From the NCBI RefSeq assembly GCF_019947135.1, contig NZ_JAGSHT010000017.1, positions 179,672 to 243,671 of the forward strand: 64,000 nt of DNA, read 5' to 3'. A program made the position numbers and the translations under genes. The notes beneath the pieces were generated by a model. It worked only from the letters and a program-made list of their open reading frames with translations. It made no database searches and was not told where the DNA came from. Of this stretch, positions 40,931 through 49,642 are shown in pieces (position 1 is the stretch's first letter; each line of letters opens with the position of its first letter). This DNA is from Occultella gossypii (GTDB taxonomy: Bacteria > Actinomycetota > Actinomycetes > Actinomycetales > Beutenbergiaceae).

Positions 40931-42046
40931 TCAGAGGGTCGGAGCTGCCGGGTCCCAGTCCTCCGACAGGGGCGCGGGAGCCGCAGCCGAGCTCTCGAGC
41001 TCCACCGGCTTGTGCCACAGTGCCGACTCGGCGATCGAGATCATCGCGTCCAGCACGTGGAAGGCCAGCTCGCCGGACGCCCGCTCGGGCACCCCGGCCC
41101 GGATCGCCCGGGCCAGTTCGAGCGCCCCGCTCCCGCGGCCGAAGGTCGAGCCGACCGGCGGGACCTCGACGGCCTCGTCGGCTCCGGGCAGCCAGAGGTG
41201 ACCGGAATCGTCGAAGGTGTTCGGGTTCGGCACCTCCAGCGTGCCCGTGGTGCCCGCGACCTCGATCAGGGTGCGCTTGCGGACCGACTCGAAACTGAAC
41301 GTCGTCTGCGCGGCGGCACCGCCGACGAACTCGATCAGTGCGCCGTGGTGCGTCGGCACGTTCACTGGGAACTCCGTGCCGGCCTTGGGACCGGATCCGA
41401 TCACCCGGGTGGTTCGCGCCGTCGACGACGTGGCGCTGACCCGGGCGATCGGCCCGAGCAACTGAACCAACGCCGTCAGGTAGTACGGGCCGATGTCGAA
41501 CAGCGGACCGGCGCCCAGGTCGTAGAGGAACTCCGGGCTCGGGTGCCAGGACTCCGGGCCGGGGCTCTGGAGTAGCACCAGACCGTTCAGCGGCGTGCCG
41601 ATCCGGCCCTCGAGGAGCGTTCGCTGCGCCGTCTGGAGTCCGGCGCCGAGGATCGTGTCCGGAGCGCAGGAGACCCGCAGCCCCGCAGCCGCGGCGGAGT
41701 CGAGCAGGCGGCGGCCGGACTCGCGGTCCAGTGCCAGCGGCTTCTCGCTCCACTGGTGCTTGCCCGCGGCGATGATCTGCTCGCCCACCGCGACATGCAC
41801 GGCCGGGATGGTCAGGTTGATCACGATCTCGATCGCGTCGACCGCGAGCAGCTCGGCCACGGTCCCGCTGCCGGGCACGCCGAACTCCTCGGCCTTCGCC
41901 CGGGCCCGCTCCACGTCCAGATCCGCGACGAACAGGACCTCGAGGTCCGCGAACTGCGTGAGGTTGGTCAGGTACTGCGTGCTGATCACACCGGCACCGA
42001 TGATGCCGACGCCGACTCGCCCGGTGCGCACCTGGGCCTCGCTCAT
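40931..42046 (-). CDS. Gfo/Idh/MocA-family oxidoreductase
   Basis: This 371-aa protein has an N-terminal Rossmann domain (VGVGIIGAGVISTQYLTNLTQF, with a G-x-G-x-x-x) and the EKPLA motif (WSEKPLALDRESG), where Lys is catalytic, then a C-terminal alpha/beta domain (FLYDLGAGPLFDIGPYYLTAL). It is an NAD(P)-dependent dehydrogenase acting on sugars or polyols. ATG 42046 overlaps the stop of the isomerase gene (ATGA), so the two are coupled and probably act in sequence in sugar or inositol-like catabolism. Confidence 0.92.
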   Translation of the reverse strand: MSEAQVRTGRVGVGIIGAGVISTQYLTNLTQFADLEVLFVADLDVERARAKAEEFGVPGSGTVAELLAVDAIEIVINLTIPAVHVAVGEQIIAAGKHQWSEKPLALDRESGRRLLDSAAAAGLRVSCAPDTILGAGLQTAQRTLLEGRIGTPLNGLVLLQSPGPESWHPSPEFLYDLGAGPLFDIGPYYLTALVQLLGPIARVSATSSTARTTRVIGSGPKAGTEFPVNVPTHHGALIEFVGGAAAQTTFSFESVRKRTLIEVAGTTGTLEVPNPNTFDDSGHLWLPGADEAVEVPPVGSTFGRGSGALELARAIRAGVPERASGELAFHVLDAMISIAESALWHKPVELESSAAAPAPLSEDWDPAAPTL

Positions 42047-42777
42047 GCCTGCGCCTTCAGCCACGCGAGGCTCTGCGCGAGACCGTCGAATACGTCGCCG
42101 TCGAAATCGTCGAACTCGATGACCCGCAGCGCCTCCGGCGCCGCGGCGAGGATCTCGGCGACCGGCACCACACCCTGCCCGGCGGGCAGCTGGGCCTTGG
42201 TGTCGCGGGTGGCCGGGCCGTCCTTGACATGGATGTGCGTGACCTTGTCACCGAGGCGACGGAGCAGGCCGGGTGCGGCTACGCCACCGACCTCGGCCCA
42301 GTACGTGTCCACCTCGAGGGTCACGCCGTCGTCGAGCGCGGCGGCGAAGATCTCCAGGCCCGGGGTGCCGTCGACGGAGGCGACCTCCCACCAGTGGTTG
42401 TGGTAGCCGACCTCGAGGCCGCGATCGGCCGCCTGCTTGGCGATCTCGTTCAGGCGAGCGGCACTGGCCTCGATGAGCTCGCGGGTGGCCCACTGCTCCT
42501 CGGGAATGGACGGATCGATCACGGTGGTCATGCCGAGCGCCGCGGACGCGTCCAGCACGCCCGGGACGTCATCGGAGACGACGAGTCGGGCGTGCCCGGA
42601 CGGCGCGCGCAGGCCGGCAGCGGCGAGTGCGTCCCGGTGCGCGTCGACGCGGTCGACGTACCCGTAGAGTTCGACGTTCTCGAACCCGAGGTCGGCGATG
42701 CGCTGCAGCGCGCCGGGCATGTCTTCCGCCATGGCGTTGCGGATGGAGTACAGCTGAACGGAGATGGCTCCGGGCAT
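42043..42777 (-). CDS. Sugar phosphate isomerase/epimerase (AP-endonuclease-2-like TIM barrel)
   Basis: This 244-aa TIM barrel starts ISVQLYSIRNAMAEDMPGALQRIADLGFENVELYG, typical of xylose isomerase-like proteins. Metal ligands appear around GYHNHWWE (E near the end), LEVDTYWAEVGG, THIHVKDGP and a final VIEFDDFDG. It should isomerise or epimerise a sugar intermediate for the coupled dehydrogenase. It heads the two-gene operon, with GGAG upstream of the ATG. The 423 bp before it to the next gene hold nothing I can call. Confidence 0.9.
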   Translation of the reverse strand: MPGAISVQLYSIRNAMAEDMPGALQRIADLGFENVELYGYVDRVDAHRDALAAAGLRAPSGHARLVVSDDVPGVLDASAALGMTTVIDPSIPEEQWATRELIEASAARLNEIAKQAADRGLEVGYHNHWWEVASVDGTPGLEIFAAALDDGVTLEVDTYWAEVGGVAAPGLLRRLGDKVTHIHVKDGPATRDTKAQLPAGQGVVPVAEILAAAPEALRVIEFDDFDGDVFDGLAQSLAWLKAQA

Positions 42778-43200
42778 GTGAAGGGGCTCCTCGATGAGTG
42801 TCCTGATGGATTGACCGCGCGGACAACCCTACACACGCGACGGCCAAAGCGAAACGATTCGATCCCGGTCGGACCGGCCGTCGCGAACGGGCCCTCGATC
42901 GACCGCGAGGACGGCAGCTCGGACGGCGGCCTGCGCAGGATGCCCGCCCGTGTCACGACCTCCCGGTTGCGGCTCCGGTCCGAGGGGAGCACGCTTGTGC
43001 TGAGAAGCACCGTAAGCATCGTCCCGAAGGCGGAACTGCGGGACGTCGTCGCCGCAGTGCAGGACTGAGGCGACCAAGTTCGGCGCCCGCCCGGACCCTG
43101 ACCGGCCGCGTCCGCCTCGCGGTGACCCGCCGCACCTCCTGAGTGGCGGCGCGCGCCCGCGCACTCACCTGCCCACCCCTTCAACGAAAGGAACGACCAC
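42778..43200. other. Gene-poor stretch with no clear feature
   Basis: This 423-bp stretch between the divergent isomerase and GlsB-like genes has normal GC content. The plus-strand frame ending at 43068 reads LVLRSTVSIVPKAELRDVVAAVQD and has protein-like residues over about 35 codons, but it has no good start or Shine-Dalgarno sequence. It may be a decayed C-terminus. The last 20 bp hold GAAAGGA, the ribosome-binding site of the GlsB-like gene. I see nothing else. Confidence 0.4.
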
Positions 43201-43467
43201 ATGGGATTCATCGGATGGATCGTCCTCGGCCTCATCGCCGGCGCCATCGCGAAGGCGATACTCAAGGACCGCGCCCCGGGCGGCCTGCTCGCGACGCTGA
43301 TCCTCGGCGTCGTCGGCGCCGCGCTCGGCGGCTGGATCGGCGGAGCGATCTTCGGCGTCGGTCTTGAGGAGTTCTGGAGCATCCAGACCTGGATCGTCGC
43401 GATCCTGGGCTCCCTGCTCGTCCTCGTGATCTACGGCGCGGTCGCGGGGCGGGGCAGCCGCCGCTGA
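43201..43467 (+). CDS. GlsB/YeaQ/YmgE-family stress-response membrane protein
   Basis: This 88-aa protein has three hydrophobic segments: GFIGWIVLGLIAGAIAKAIL, GGLLATLILGVVGAALGGWIGGAIFG and IVAILGSLLVLVIYGAV. The G-rich second segment is the family signature (transglycosylase-associated protein). It is a small inner-membrane protein linked to general stress. GAAAGGA lies upstream of the ATG at suitable distance. A hairpin follows. Confidence 0.9.
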   Translation: MGFIGWIVLGLIAGAIAKAILKDRAPGGLLATLILGVVGAALGGWIGGAIFGVGLEEFWSIQTWIVAILGSLLVLVIYGAVAGRGSRR

Positions 43468-43482
43468 CCGGTGCACCATGCG

Positions 43483-43518
43483 AGAAGCCGCCTCACCGGA
43501 GTCGGGGAGGCGGCTTCT
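43483..43518. terminator. Bidirectional hairpin between GlsB-like and LADTG genes
   Basis: AGAAGCCGCCTC (43483-43494) pairs perfectly with GAGGCGGCTTCT (43507-43518) around a 12-nt loop, between convergent stop codons at 43467 and 43526. Confidence 0.75.
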
Positions 43519-43525
43519 GGCATCT

Positions 43526-45523
43526 TCAGCGGCGTGCCAGCCGGCGGGAGAACGCCACGAGCGCAGTGCCGAGAAGGGCTAACGCGGCGGCGAGGCCGGC
43601 CGGGCCGGTCGGGTCACTGGCTCCCGTGTCGGCGAGCGGCGGCGGGGGCGGTCCGGCCGACGGCGGTGGCGGTGGCGGCTCGTTCGGCGGGGGCGCCGTC
43701 ACGCAGGTCGGTGTCCCCGGTGGGTAGGCGACCGTGACCGGTTCGGTCGTCGGGTTCACCTGCACGGTGATCTGCACGTCCGGGCGGGCCCAGGCGTAGG
43801 CGTTGGCGGGGTTCTCGAACCAGTCGCCGGACGCGTCCTGGTCCCAGCCGGGCCAGTCGATCCCGACCCCGTCGGGCCCGACCACGGCGCCCGGCCAGAG
43901 CACCTCACCGACACCGACCGGCACGGTGACCGACTCGGAGCCGCCGTCACCGGTGAAGGTGATGGTCGCCGTCGCCCCCGGAGCGTTGGTCTGGATGTCG
44001 TACCCGAGGTACGGGGCGTCAGCCTCACAGAACGGGGTGACCGTGCCCGTGATCACGTACATCTGGACCGACGCGTCGTTCGTGTCGGTCACGGGCTCGC
44101 CGCCACCCTCCGGGTAGCCGGTCACGGTCGCGGTGTTCAGCAGATCCGCGGTGATCGTGGAGTCGTAGGAGTAGACCAACTCCCCACCCGGCTCCAGCGG
44201 CACGGTGTCGTCGCCGGACACGAGGGTCATGTCCGCGTCCGTGATGGCGAGGTCGGGATCGTCCAGCTCCACCGGGAACAGGGCGACCTCCCCGGTGTTG
44301 ATGACCCGGAAGCAGTAGGTCACCGGGGTGTTCGGCTCGCCCGAGACGAGTTCGTCGGTGCCCTCCACGCCGGGGCAGTCCGCGCCGGCGCCGTCGAGCA
44401 CGGTCTTCTCGAGTGCGATCTCCGGGACCGGGCGTACGAGGGCCGGCAGGATCAGCAGTCCTGCACCGGTCCATGCGCCCGACTCCGGCAGCCCCGGGTT
44501 GCCGGCGTTGTCAGCCGGGGACTCGAGCTGGAACGCCGCCCAGGTGGAGCCCGCCGGGATCAACACGTCGAACTGGACGAGGGCCTGCTCGGGGCCGACG
44601 TTGCCACCGGAGAACGCCACCACAGGAGCGGTCAGCGCCGGCGCCGGGCAGGTCTGGTTCGGTGGCGTGAACGGGGAGACGACGCCCTCGACCCCGCCGT
44701 ACGCGGGGTTCGGGAGGCCGTCCGCGTCGACGAGGTCATCGGATTCGGCGGGTGCCGTTGCGGTACCGGTGGCGACCCAGATCGAGGAGACCCGGCAGTC
44801 GGTGGTCACGTGGTCCGAGCCTGCCTGCGACGTGCTGAAGGAGGCGGTGTAGTCCTCGGTGAGCGGGTAGCCCCAGTCGTAGACGATCAGGTCGGTCGTG
44901 GGCGAGGAGGTGTCGTTGCCGCCGAAGTAGTAGTCGGCGCCGGTCTTCCAGATCACCGTGGCGACGTCGTCGCAGGGTGAGCTGTCATAGACGGCGGTCA
45001 CCGTGGCACCGCCCCAGCGCGCCTCCGGCAGGTCGATCCCATCGATGGGCGGGGTGATGTTGACCGTGTAGGTCCCGGCCGCGCCCGTTCCGAAGAGGTC
45101 CGTGATGTCGGCGACGTAGCCGTACACGATGCTCTCCGGCGTGGTCGGCAGGCCGGTCGCATCCGTCGCCTCGGTTCCTGCGAACGAGTCCGAGTCGGTG
45201 CCGCCCGGCCCGCTCACCTCGACGCCGATCGTGGAGTCGGTCGGTGCGGGCATCCAGATCCCGGACCACTCGATGATGACCTGGACCACTGGCCCGGCGA
45301 CATCGAGGGTCAGGGTCTGCACGTCGGTGGTCTCCTCCATCGCTACCGCGCCGACGTCGTAGGCGAGGCAGCCATCCGGCGGCGGCGTCAGGTCGGTGAC
45401 GTCCGCGTTCGCGGACGTCGGCCGCATCATCAGCAGAGCCAGCGCGGCTGCCGCCACGAGGAGTACGGCGCGCGCGACTCGGGCCGACACGGTGGCGCGG
45501 GGGATGAACAGTGGTGATGGCAC
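43526..45523 (-). CDS. Large exported surface protein with LADTG sorting signal
   Basis: This 665-aa protein has a signal anchor (ARVARAVLLVAAAALALLMMRPTSANA), followed by beta-rich domains. One resembles secreted domains with GYVADITDLFGTGAAGTYTV and GADYYFGGNDTSSPTTDLIVYDWGYP, then a DUF11/isopeptide-like domain (EIALEKTVLDGAGADC...TPVTYCFRVINTGEVALFPVELDDPDL). A poly-Pro stretch (PPPNEPPPPPPSAGPPPPP), LADTG, a hydrophobic helix and RRLARR end it. LADTG is the class E sortase form. GTG 45523 with GAGGGG 5 nt upstream is preferred to the GTG at 45574. It is likely an adhesin or wall protein. Confidence 0.83.
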   Translation of the reverse strand: MPSPLFIPRATVSARVARAVLLVAAAALALLMMRPTSANADVTDLTPPPDGCLAYDVGAVAMEETTDVQTLTLDVAGPVVQVIIEWSGIWMPAPTDSTIGVEVSGPGGTDSDSFAGTEATDATGLPTTPESIVYGYVADITDLFGTGAAGTYTVNITPPIDGIDLPEARWGGATVTAVYDSSPCDDVATVIWKTGADYYFGGNDTSSPTTDLIVYDWGYPLTEDYTASFSTSQAGSDHVTTDCRVSSIWVATGTATAPAESDDLVDADGLPNPAYGGVEGVVSPFTPPNQTCPAPALTAPVVAFSGGNVGPEQALVQFDVLIPAGSTWAAFQLESPADNAGNPGLPESGAWTGAGLLILPALVRPVPEIALEKTVLDGAGADCPGVEGTDELVSGEPNTPVTYCFRVINTGEVALFPVELDDPDLAITDADMTLVSGDDTVPLEPGGELVYSYDSTITADLLNTATVTGYPEGGGEPVTDTNDASVQMYVITGTVTPFCEADAPYLGYDIQTNAPGATATITFTGDGGSESVTVPVGVGEVLWPGAVVGPDGVGIDWPGWDQDASGDWFENPANAYAWARPDVQITVQVNPTTEPVTVAYPPGTPTCVTAPPPNEPPPPPPSAGPPPPPLADTGASDPTGPAGLAAALALLGTALVAFSRRLARR

Positions 45524-45640
45524 GGTGGCCCCTCGGAGGTCGGAAAGTGACTCCGAGACAGTAACGGCAGTCACATCGTCGTGTCTGCGGTTTGCACAAG
45601 GGGCTTCATCGGACTGCCCGATCGGGCATTCCGAGGCGTG

Positions 45641-46552
45641 CTACCCGGAACCCACTCCGCTCCCCTGGCCGGTGATGCTCAGGACGAAGTCGGTCCGGGC
45701 GGAGCGGACGGCGAAGCCCACGCCGGCCAGGGTCGCTCGGATCGGCTCGTTGCCGACGGCCACACTCGCGGTCGCGCTCGGCACGCCCGCCGTGGCGGTG
45801 GCGGCGAGCATCGCGCTCGCAAGGGCCGTGCCCACTCCCCGGCGGCGGGCGCTGGGCGCCACCCCGAGGTAGCCGAGGCACCAGTCCTCGGGGAAGGCCA
45901 TGATGGCGACGACACCGTCCAGCCCGTCCGGCCCACGATGGGCCAGCCACGGTGGACCATCGGGTCGCGCCATCATGTCCCGGTACACGACGGCGGCGAT
46001 CGTCGCGCCGAGCGCCGCCACCTGATCCCGGTCGTAGCCGTCCAGGCTCTGCGCCATCGCGGCGGCCATGACCGCAACCACCTCGGGGTCCGACGGGTCG
46101 ATCTCGGCGATGCCGTCACCGCGGACCGAGGCCGACGGCGGCACCTCCAACTCCAGGCGGTCGTCATCGACCGCCCAGCCGGCGGCCGCCAGCGCAGCGC
46201 GTTTCGCGCGCGGCGCGCCCTCGTCGGCGTCGACGACCGTGACGAGCACCCGCCCGAGCCCGCTGGACCGCGCGGCTGCAGCGACGCCGTCGAACAGCAC
46301 GCCGTAGACCCGCTCGAGATCGGAGCGGCCGGGAACGATCTGGAACGCATAGGCCAGGCTCGCGCCGTCCTCGTGGGTGAAGATTCCGACCCTGGCCATG
46401 TCGGTGTCGTCGGCGGCGTCCATGGCGACGAGCAGGTGCTCGGGGCGGACCGAGCCGCGGGCGAGGTTGCGCTGCAGGCGGTCGAGGTCGGCGGTCGGCT
46501 CCGGGGCGAGGGCGCTGAAGCGCTCTGGCGTGGCCGTTTCGATGCGGATCAT
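45641..46552 (-). CDS. GNAT-family N-acetyltransferase, two-domain
   Basis: This 303-aa protein has a degenerate N-terminal GNAT half and a functional-looking C-terminal GNAT domain (WCLGYLGVAPSARRRGVGTALASAMLAATATAGVPSATASVAVGNEPIRATLAGVGF), with the acetyl-CoA loop R-R-x-G-V-G. Tandem GNATs of about 300 aa occur in mycothiol synthase and others, but the flanking genes give no substrate. ATG 46552 is chosen with GAGGG upstream; GTG 46561 is possible. The tRNA-Arg lies behind its start on the same strand. Confidence 0.82.
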   Translation of the reverse strand: MIRIETATPERFSALAPEPTADLDRLQRNLARGSVRPEHLLVAMDAADDTDMARVGIFTHEDGASLAYAFQIVPGRSDLERVYGVLFDGVAAAARSSGLGRVLVTVVDADEGAPRAKRAALAAAGWAVDDDRLELEVPPSASVRGDGIAEIDPSDPEVVAVMAAAMAQSLDGYDRDQVAALGATIAAVVYRDMMARPDGPPWLAHRGPDGLDGVVAIMAFPEDWCLGYLGVAPSARRRGVGTALASAMLAATATAGVPSATASVAVGNEPIRATLAGVGFAVRSARTDFVLSITGQGSGVGSG

Positions 46553-46628
46553 CCGAGCCACCCTCGGGGCACCGCTCGGGGCACGTCAAGGCGATTGATC
46601 TCGGTCGGGCTCGTGCGTGGAAGACAAA

Positions 46629-46662
46629 AGACCCGCTGGATTCCGTGGAATCCAGCGGGTCT
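46629..46662 (-). terminator. Intrinsic terminator of tRNA-Arg
   Basis: AGACCCGCTGGATTC (46629-46643), CGTG loop, and GAATCCAGCGGGTCT (46648-46662) form a perfect 15-bp stem. In the tRNA direction it is followed by TTTGTCTT, a short U-rich run. It starts 5 bp after the tRNA 3' end. Confidence 0.85.
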
Positions 46663-46666
46663 GCTG

Positions 46667-46739
46667 CGCGCCCGGAGGGACTCGAACCCCCAACCTCCTG
46701 ATCCGTAGTCAGGTGCTCTATCCATTAAGCTACGGGCGC
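46667..46739 (-). tRNA. tRNA-Arg (anticodon ACG)
   Basis: On the minus strand the sequence folds as a complete 73-nt tRNA: acceptor GCGCCCG/CGGGCGC, D arm GCTTAATGGATAGAGC, anticodon arm CCTGA-CTACGGA-TCAGG with anticodon ACG, T arm GGGGG-TTCGAGT-CCCTC and discriminator G. CCA is not encoded. ACG (read as ICG) decodes CGU/CGC/CGA. Confidence 0.95.
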
Positions 46740-46911
46740 TCACGGTCACGAGGACCGACGGTCACTCTACCCGCTCTTCGCCGCTGGTTTCCAATCGGGG
46801 CATCAGACTGTGGGCGGACTCACCCTGACGACCACCGGTGGACCCGGGCGCACCCAGGACTCCCCCGGGGACCGATGCCGTGGCACGGGTGCAGGCGAGA
46901 GGCTGGTTTCC

Positions 46912-47814
46912 ATGACCTCACGAACCCCTCTCACCGCGCACACCCTGGTGAAGACCTACGGCTCCGCCGGCACCGGAACCACCGCACTCGCCGGCGTCGA
47001 CCTGAGCATCGCGCCGGGCGAGTCGGTGGCCATCATGGGCCCGTCCGGATCCGGCAAGACCACCCTGCTGCATTGCCTTGCTGGCGTGCTCCCGGCGACG
47101 TCCGGGCAGGTCGTCTGGGCCGGCCAGGACCTCTCCTCGATGTCCGAGCGCGCCCGCACCGGCCTGCGCCGCACCGATTTCGGCTTCGTCTTCCAGTCCG
47201 GGCAGCTGCTCCCTGAACTGCCGGCCGACGAGAACGCCGCGCTGCCGCTGATGCTCGCCGGCACCCCCCGTGCGCAGGCGACCGACACCGCCCGACGGTG
47301 GCTCGCCTACCTCGGCCTCGGCGGCATGGAGTCGCGCCGGCCCGGTGAGCTCTCCGGCGGTCAGGCGCAGCGGGTCGCGATCGCCCGCGCGCTGGTCGGC
47401 TCCCCCGGCGTGGTGTTCGCCGACGAGCCGACCGGTGCCCTGGACCAGCAGACCGGCCACGAGGTGCTCGGTGTGCTCACCGAGGCCACCCGCGCCACCG
47501 GCGCTGCGCTCGTCATCGTCACCCACGACCCGGGGGTCGCCCGGTGGTGCTCGCGCACCGTGCACATGCGGGACGGCCGGATCGTGTCCGAGGACCGGAC
47601 GCCCGCCGCGCAGCCCGCCACGCCCCCCACGCAGCCGGCCGCGCCGGCGACACAGTCCGCGCCGCAGGCCGCACCCGCCCAGCCCGGCGCCCCGGTGGCG
47701 CCCGGCCCGTGGCCGGCACCCCCGCCCGCACCCACCGCACCGTACGGACCGAACGGCACCTCCGCCGTCGGCGGCACGAACCTGCCCGACGGCGTCACGG
47801 TGGTGCCACGATGA
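46912..47814 (+). CDS. ABC transporter ATP-binding protein with Pro/Ala-rich tail
   Basis: This 300-aa ATPase of the LolD/MacB class has Walker A GPSGSGKTT, the Q-loop FQSGQLLPELPADENAALPL, signature LSGGQAQRVAIARALV and Walker B VVFADEPTGALDQQTG. After the usual domain (about 230 aa) a Pro/Ala/Gln-rich tail of about 65 residues follows (AAQPATPPTQPAAPATQ..PPAPTAPYGPNG). Such a disordered tail is not usual for the family. The ATG has GAGAGG upstream; its stop overlaps the permease start (ATGA). Confidence 0.9.
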   Translation: MTSRTPLTAHTLVKTYGSAGTGTTALAGVDLSIAPGESVAIMGPSGSGKTTLLHCLAGVLPATSGQVVWAGQDLSSMSERARTGLRRTDFGFVFQSGQLLPELPADENAALPLMLAGTPRAQATDTARRWLAYLGLGGMESRRPGELSGGQAQRVAIARALVGSPGVVFADEPTGALDQQTGHEVLGVLTEATRATGAALVIVTHDPGVARWCSRTVHMRDGRIVSEDRTPAAQPATPPTQPAAPATQSAPQAAPAQPGAPVAPGPWPAPPPAPTAPYGPNGTSAVGGTNLPDGVTVVPR

Positions 47815-49136
47815 AGGCCGCCCTGGACATGTGGTTGCTGCTGCGCGGGCGCAGCGCGGGCCGGTCCGACCCGCAACGGTTGACGAGCGTGCTCGCCGTT
47901 CTTGCGTTCGCGGTGACGACCGCCGTCGTCCTGCTCGTGGTCGGCGGCTTCGCCGCCTTCGCCGAGCGCGCGACCGTGGACGTCGGTCCGAACTCCGACG
48001 GGGGCTTCTACGTCACCCTCGCGGGAACCGCCACGATCCTGCTGATGGTGCCGCTCGCGACGCTCGGCGGCGCCGCCGCCCGGCTCGCCGTGGCCCGCCG
48101 GGACGAGCGCCTGGCCGCGCTGCGACTGGCCGGCGCCACCACCGGCCAGGTCTCACTGATGACCATGCTCGACGCGGCCGCGCAGGCACTGGCCGGCGCG
48201 CTGATCGGCGTTGCCGGGTCGTTCCTGCTGATCCTGACCGTGCTGCCGCTGCAGTTCCAGGGCCGGTCCTTCAGTTACGCCGAGCTCGTCGCGCCCTGGT
48301 GGGTGTACCCGACGGCGGTGCTTGCCGTGACGCTGGTGGCGCTCCTGTCGGCCGGGGCGAGCCTACGGAAGGTGGCGATCACCCCGCTCGGGGTCGCCGC
48401 GCGGACCACCCCGAACCCGTTGCACTGGTCCCGGCTGGTGCCGATCCTGCTGTTCGCGGTCGTGTTCGTCGTGCTCTGGAACACGGGCCTGGCCGGCATC
48501 ATCGTGATCGTCATGGTGGTCGCGGGCGGGTTCGCGATGCTGAACCTGCTCGGACCGTGGGTGATGTCGGTGGTCGGGCGGATCGTGGTGCGCCGGACCA
48601 AGGACGTGGCCACCCTGATCGCCGCCCGCCGCCTCGTGGACTCCCCGAAGACCGCGTGGCGCAGCGTGGGCGGGATCGCCCTGGCGACGTTCATCGCGGG
48701 CCTGGCGGCCGCCGTCGCCATGTTCGACCCCGCCACCGCGAGCAACAGCGCCGACGCCACCCTGTACCGGGACATGGCCACCGGCGGCTTCCTCACCCTC
48801 GCGATCGCGGGCGTCGTGGCGGCCGTGTCCACCGGTGTGATGCAGGCCGGGCGGGTCATCGATCAGGGTGGCGAGTACCGGGCCCTGCACCTGGCCGGGA
48901 CCGACCTGCGGGTCATGGACGCCGCCCGGCTGCGGGAGACGTCGATCCCGCTGGCCGCCGCTGTCGGCGTGGCCACCGCCGGGGCGTTGCTGTTCATGGT
49001 CCCGGCACTCGGGTACGCGTTCCTGACCGCGACGCCGGTGCTGCTGCAGTTCGTGCTCAGCGTGGCCGCCGCGTGCGCACTCGTGCTGCTCGGCACGCTC
49101 GCATCACGTCGGGTGGTGCGGACGGTGCTGGCCTGA
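47811..49136 (+). CDS. FtsX-like ABC transporter permease
   Basis: This 441-aa permease has about eight to ten hydrophobic helices, with the FtsX pattern in both halves: GTATILLMVPLATLGGAAARLAVARRDERLAALRLAGATTGQVSLM in the first and VIDQGGEYRALHLAGTDLRVMDAARLRETSIPLAAAVGV in the second. Extracellular loops are short. It is coupled to the ATPase gene upstream. In contrast to the exporter at 23744-27764, no PadR gene is beside it. Confidence 0.88.
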   Translation: MKAALDMWLLLRGRSAGRSDPQRLTSVLAVLAFAVTTAVVLLVVGGFAAFAERATVDVGPNSDGGFYVTLAGTATILLMVPLATLGGAAARLAVARRDERLAALRLAGATTGQVSLMTMLDAAAQALAGALIGVAGSFLLILTVLPLQFQGRSFSYAELVAPWWVYPTAVLAVTLVALLSAGASLRKVAITPLGVAARTTPNPLHWSRLVPILLFAVVFVVLWNTGLAGIIVIVMVVAGGFAMLNLLGPWVMSVVGRIVVRRTKDVATLIAARRLVDSPKTAWRSVGGIALATFIAGLAAAVAMFDPATASNSADATLYRDMATGGFLTLAIAGVVAAVSTGVMQAGRVIDQGGEYRALHLAGTDLRVMDAARLRETSIPLAAAVGVATAGALLFMVPALGYAFLTATPVLLQFVLSVAAACALVLLGTLASRRVVRTVLA

Positions 49137-49151
49137 GTCGCGGTCACCACT

Positions 49152-49227
49152 CGTCGAGGTAGTCGCCTCACCCTCGAGACCGCCGGAACCAAAGGTCGGT
49201 TTCGACGCCGCGGCGACTACCTCGACG
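49152..49227. repeat. Intergenic inverted repeat after the ABC permease gene
   Basis: A 16-bp arm, CGTCGAGGTAGTCGCC (49152-49167), pairs perfectly with 49212-49227, leaving a 44-nt interior that has its own weaker pairing potential. It may terminate the ABC operon, since the next gene is on the same strand with its own promoter, or be a palindromic repeat unit. Confidence 0.6.
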
Positions 49228-49282
49228 TTCGGGCGTCCTCATGGTCGGGTCCGCGTGGTCTGGGCCAGGCGGTCTGGGCCGG

Positions 49283-49288
49283 TAGCGT
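49283..49288 (+). promoter_or_regulatory. Putative -10 box of the leaderless gene at 49296
   Basis: TAGCGT, seven bases, then ATG at 49296. No Shine-Dalgarno sequence. Confidence 0.5.
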
Positions 49289-49295
49289 GCCGGGT

Positions 49296-49637
49296 ATGGA
49301 GCCGAGCGCACCCACGGGTCCAAGTCGCACTGCGGCGGCCTGGGTGGTCGTCGCGGCGTCGCTGATCCTGCTCTGGTCACTGGTGGCGACGTGGCTCCTG
49401 GCGATCCCGGTCGCGGCCCAGGCGGCCTGTCCCGCGATCTACCCGGCGCCGCCCGGCTGCAGTCCGGCCCGGGTGCCGGCGGCCGCGCTGTGGTCCGCGA
49501 TCCTGATCGCGGCGTACTCGACGGTGATCATCCTGGCGGTCAAGGCTCGCCACCGAGGGCTCGGTGCCCTGATCGGCGGTGTAGTCCTGCTGGCCGCGCT
49601 CGCCTTCGCGGCCCACCGGGTCACGTTGTACGTCTAG
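49296..49637 (+). CDS. Small membrane protein, three helices
   Basis: This 113-aa protein has three hydrophobic segments (TAAAWVVVAASLILLWSLVATWLLAI, ALWSAILIAAYSTVIILAV, LGALIGGVVLLAALAFAAH) and two Cys residues in the first external loop (QAACPAIYPAPPGCSPA), which may form a disulfide. I do not recognise a family. It is leaderless and converges on the BASS transporter gene with 5 bp between stops. Function unknown. Confidence 0.75.
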   Translation: MEPSAPTGPSRTAAAWVVVAASLILLWSLVATWLLAIPVAAQAACPAIYPAPPGCSPARVPAAALWSAILIAAYSTVIILAVKARHRGLGALIGGVVLLAALAFAAHRVTLYV

Positions 49638-49642
49638 ACCAG

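Noticed and set aside
42940..43068. Short plus-strand frame ending at 43068 as a gene
   Set aside because: It has about 42 codons and no Shine-Dalgarno or -10 box; residues look protein-like only over the last 35. Described as part of the gene-poor stretch instead.
45581..46708. 375-codon plus-strand frame opposite the GNAT gene, running into the tRNA
   Set aside because: It is Arg/His/Gly-rich without family motifs and crosses tRNA-Arg and its terminator; the minus-strand GNAT has clear acetyl-CoA-binding motifs.
46667..46739. tRNA-Arg as an integration site of a mobile element
   Set aside because: No integrase, no repeat of the tRNA 3' end elsewhere in the window, and flanking genes look chromosomal.
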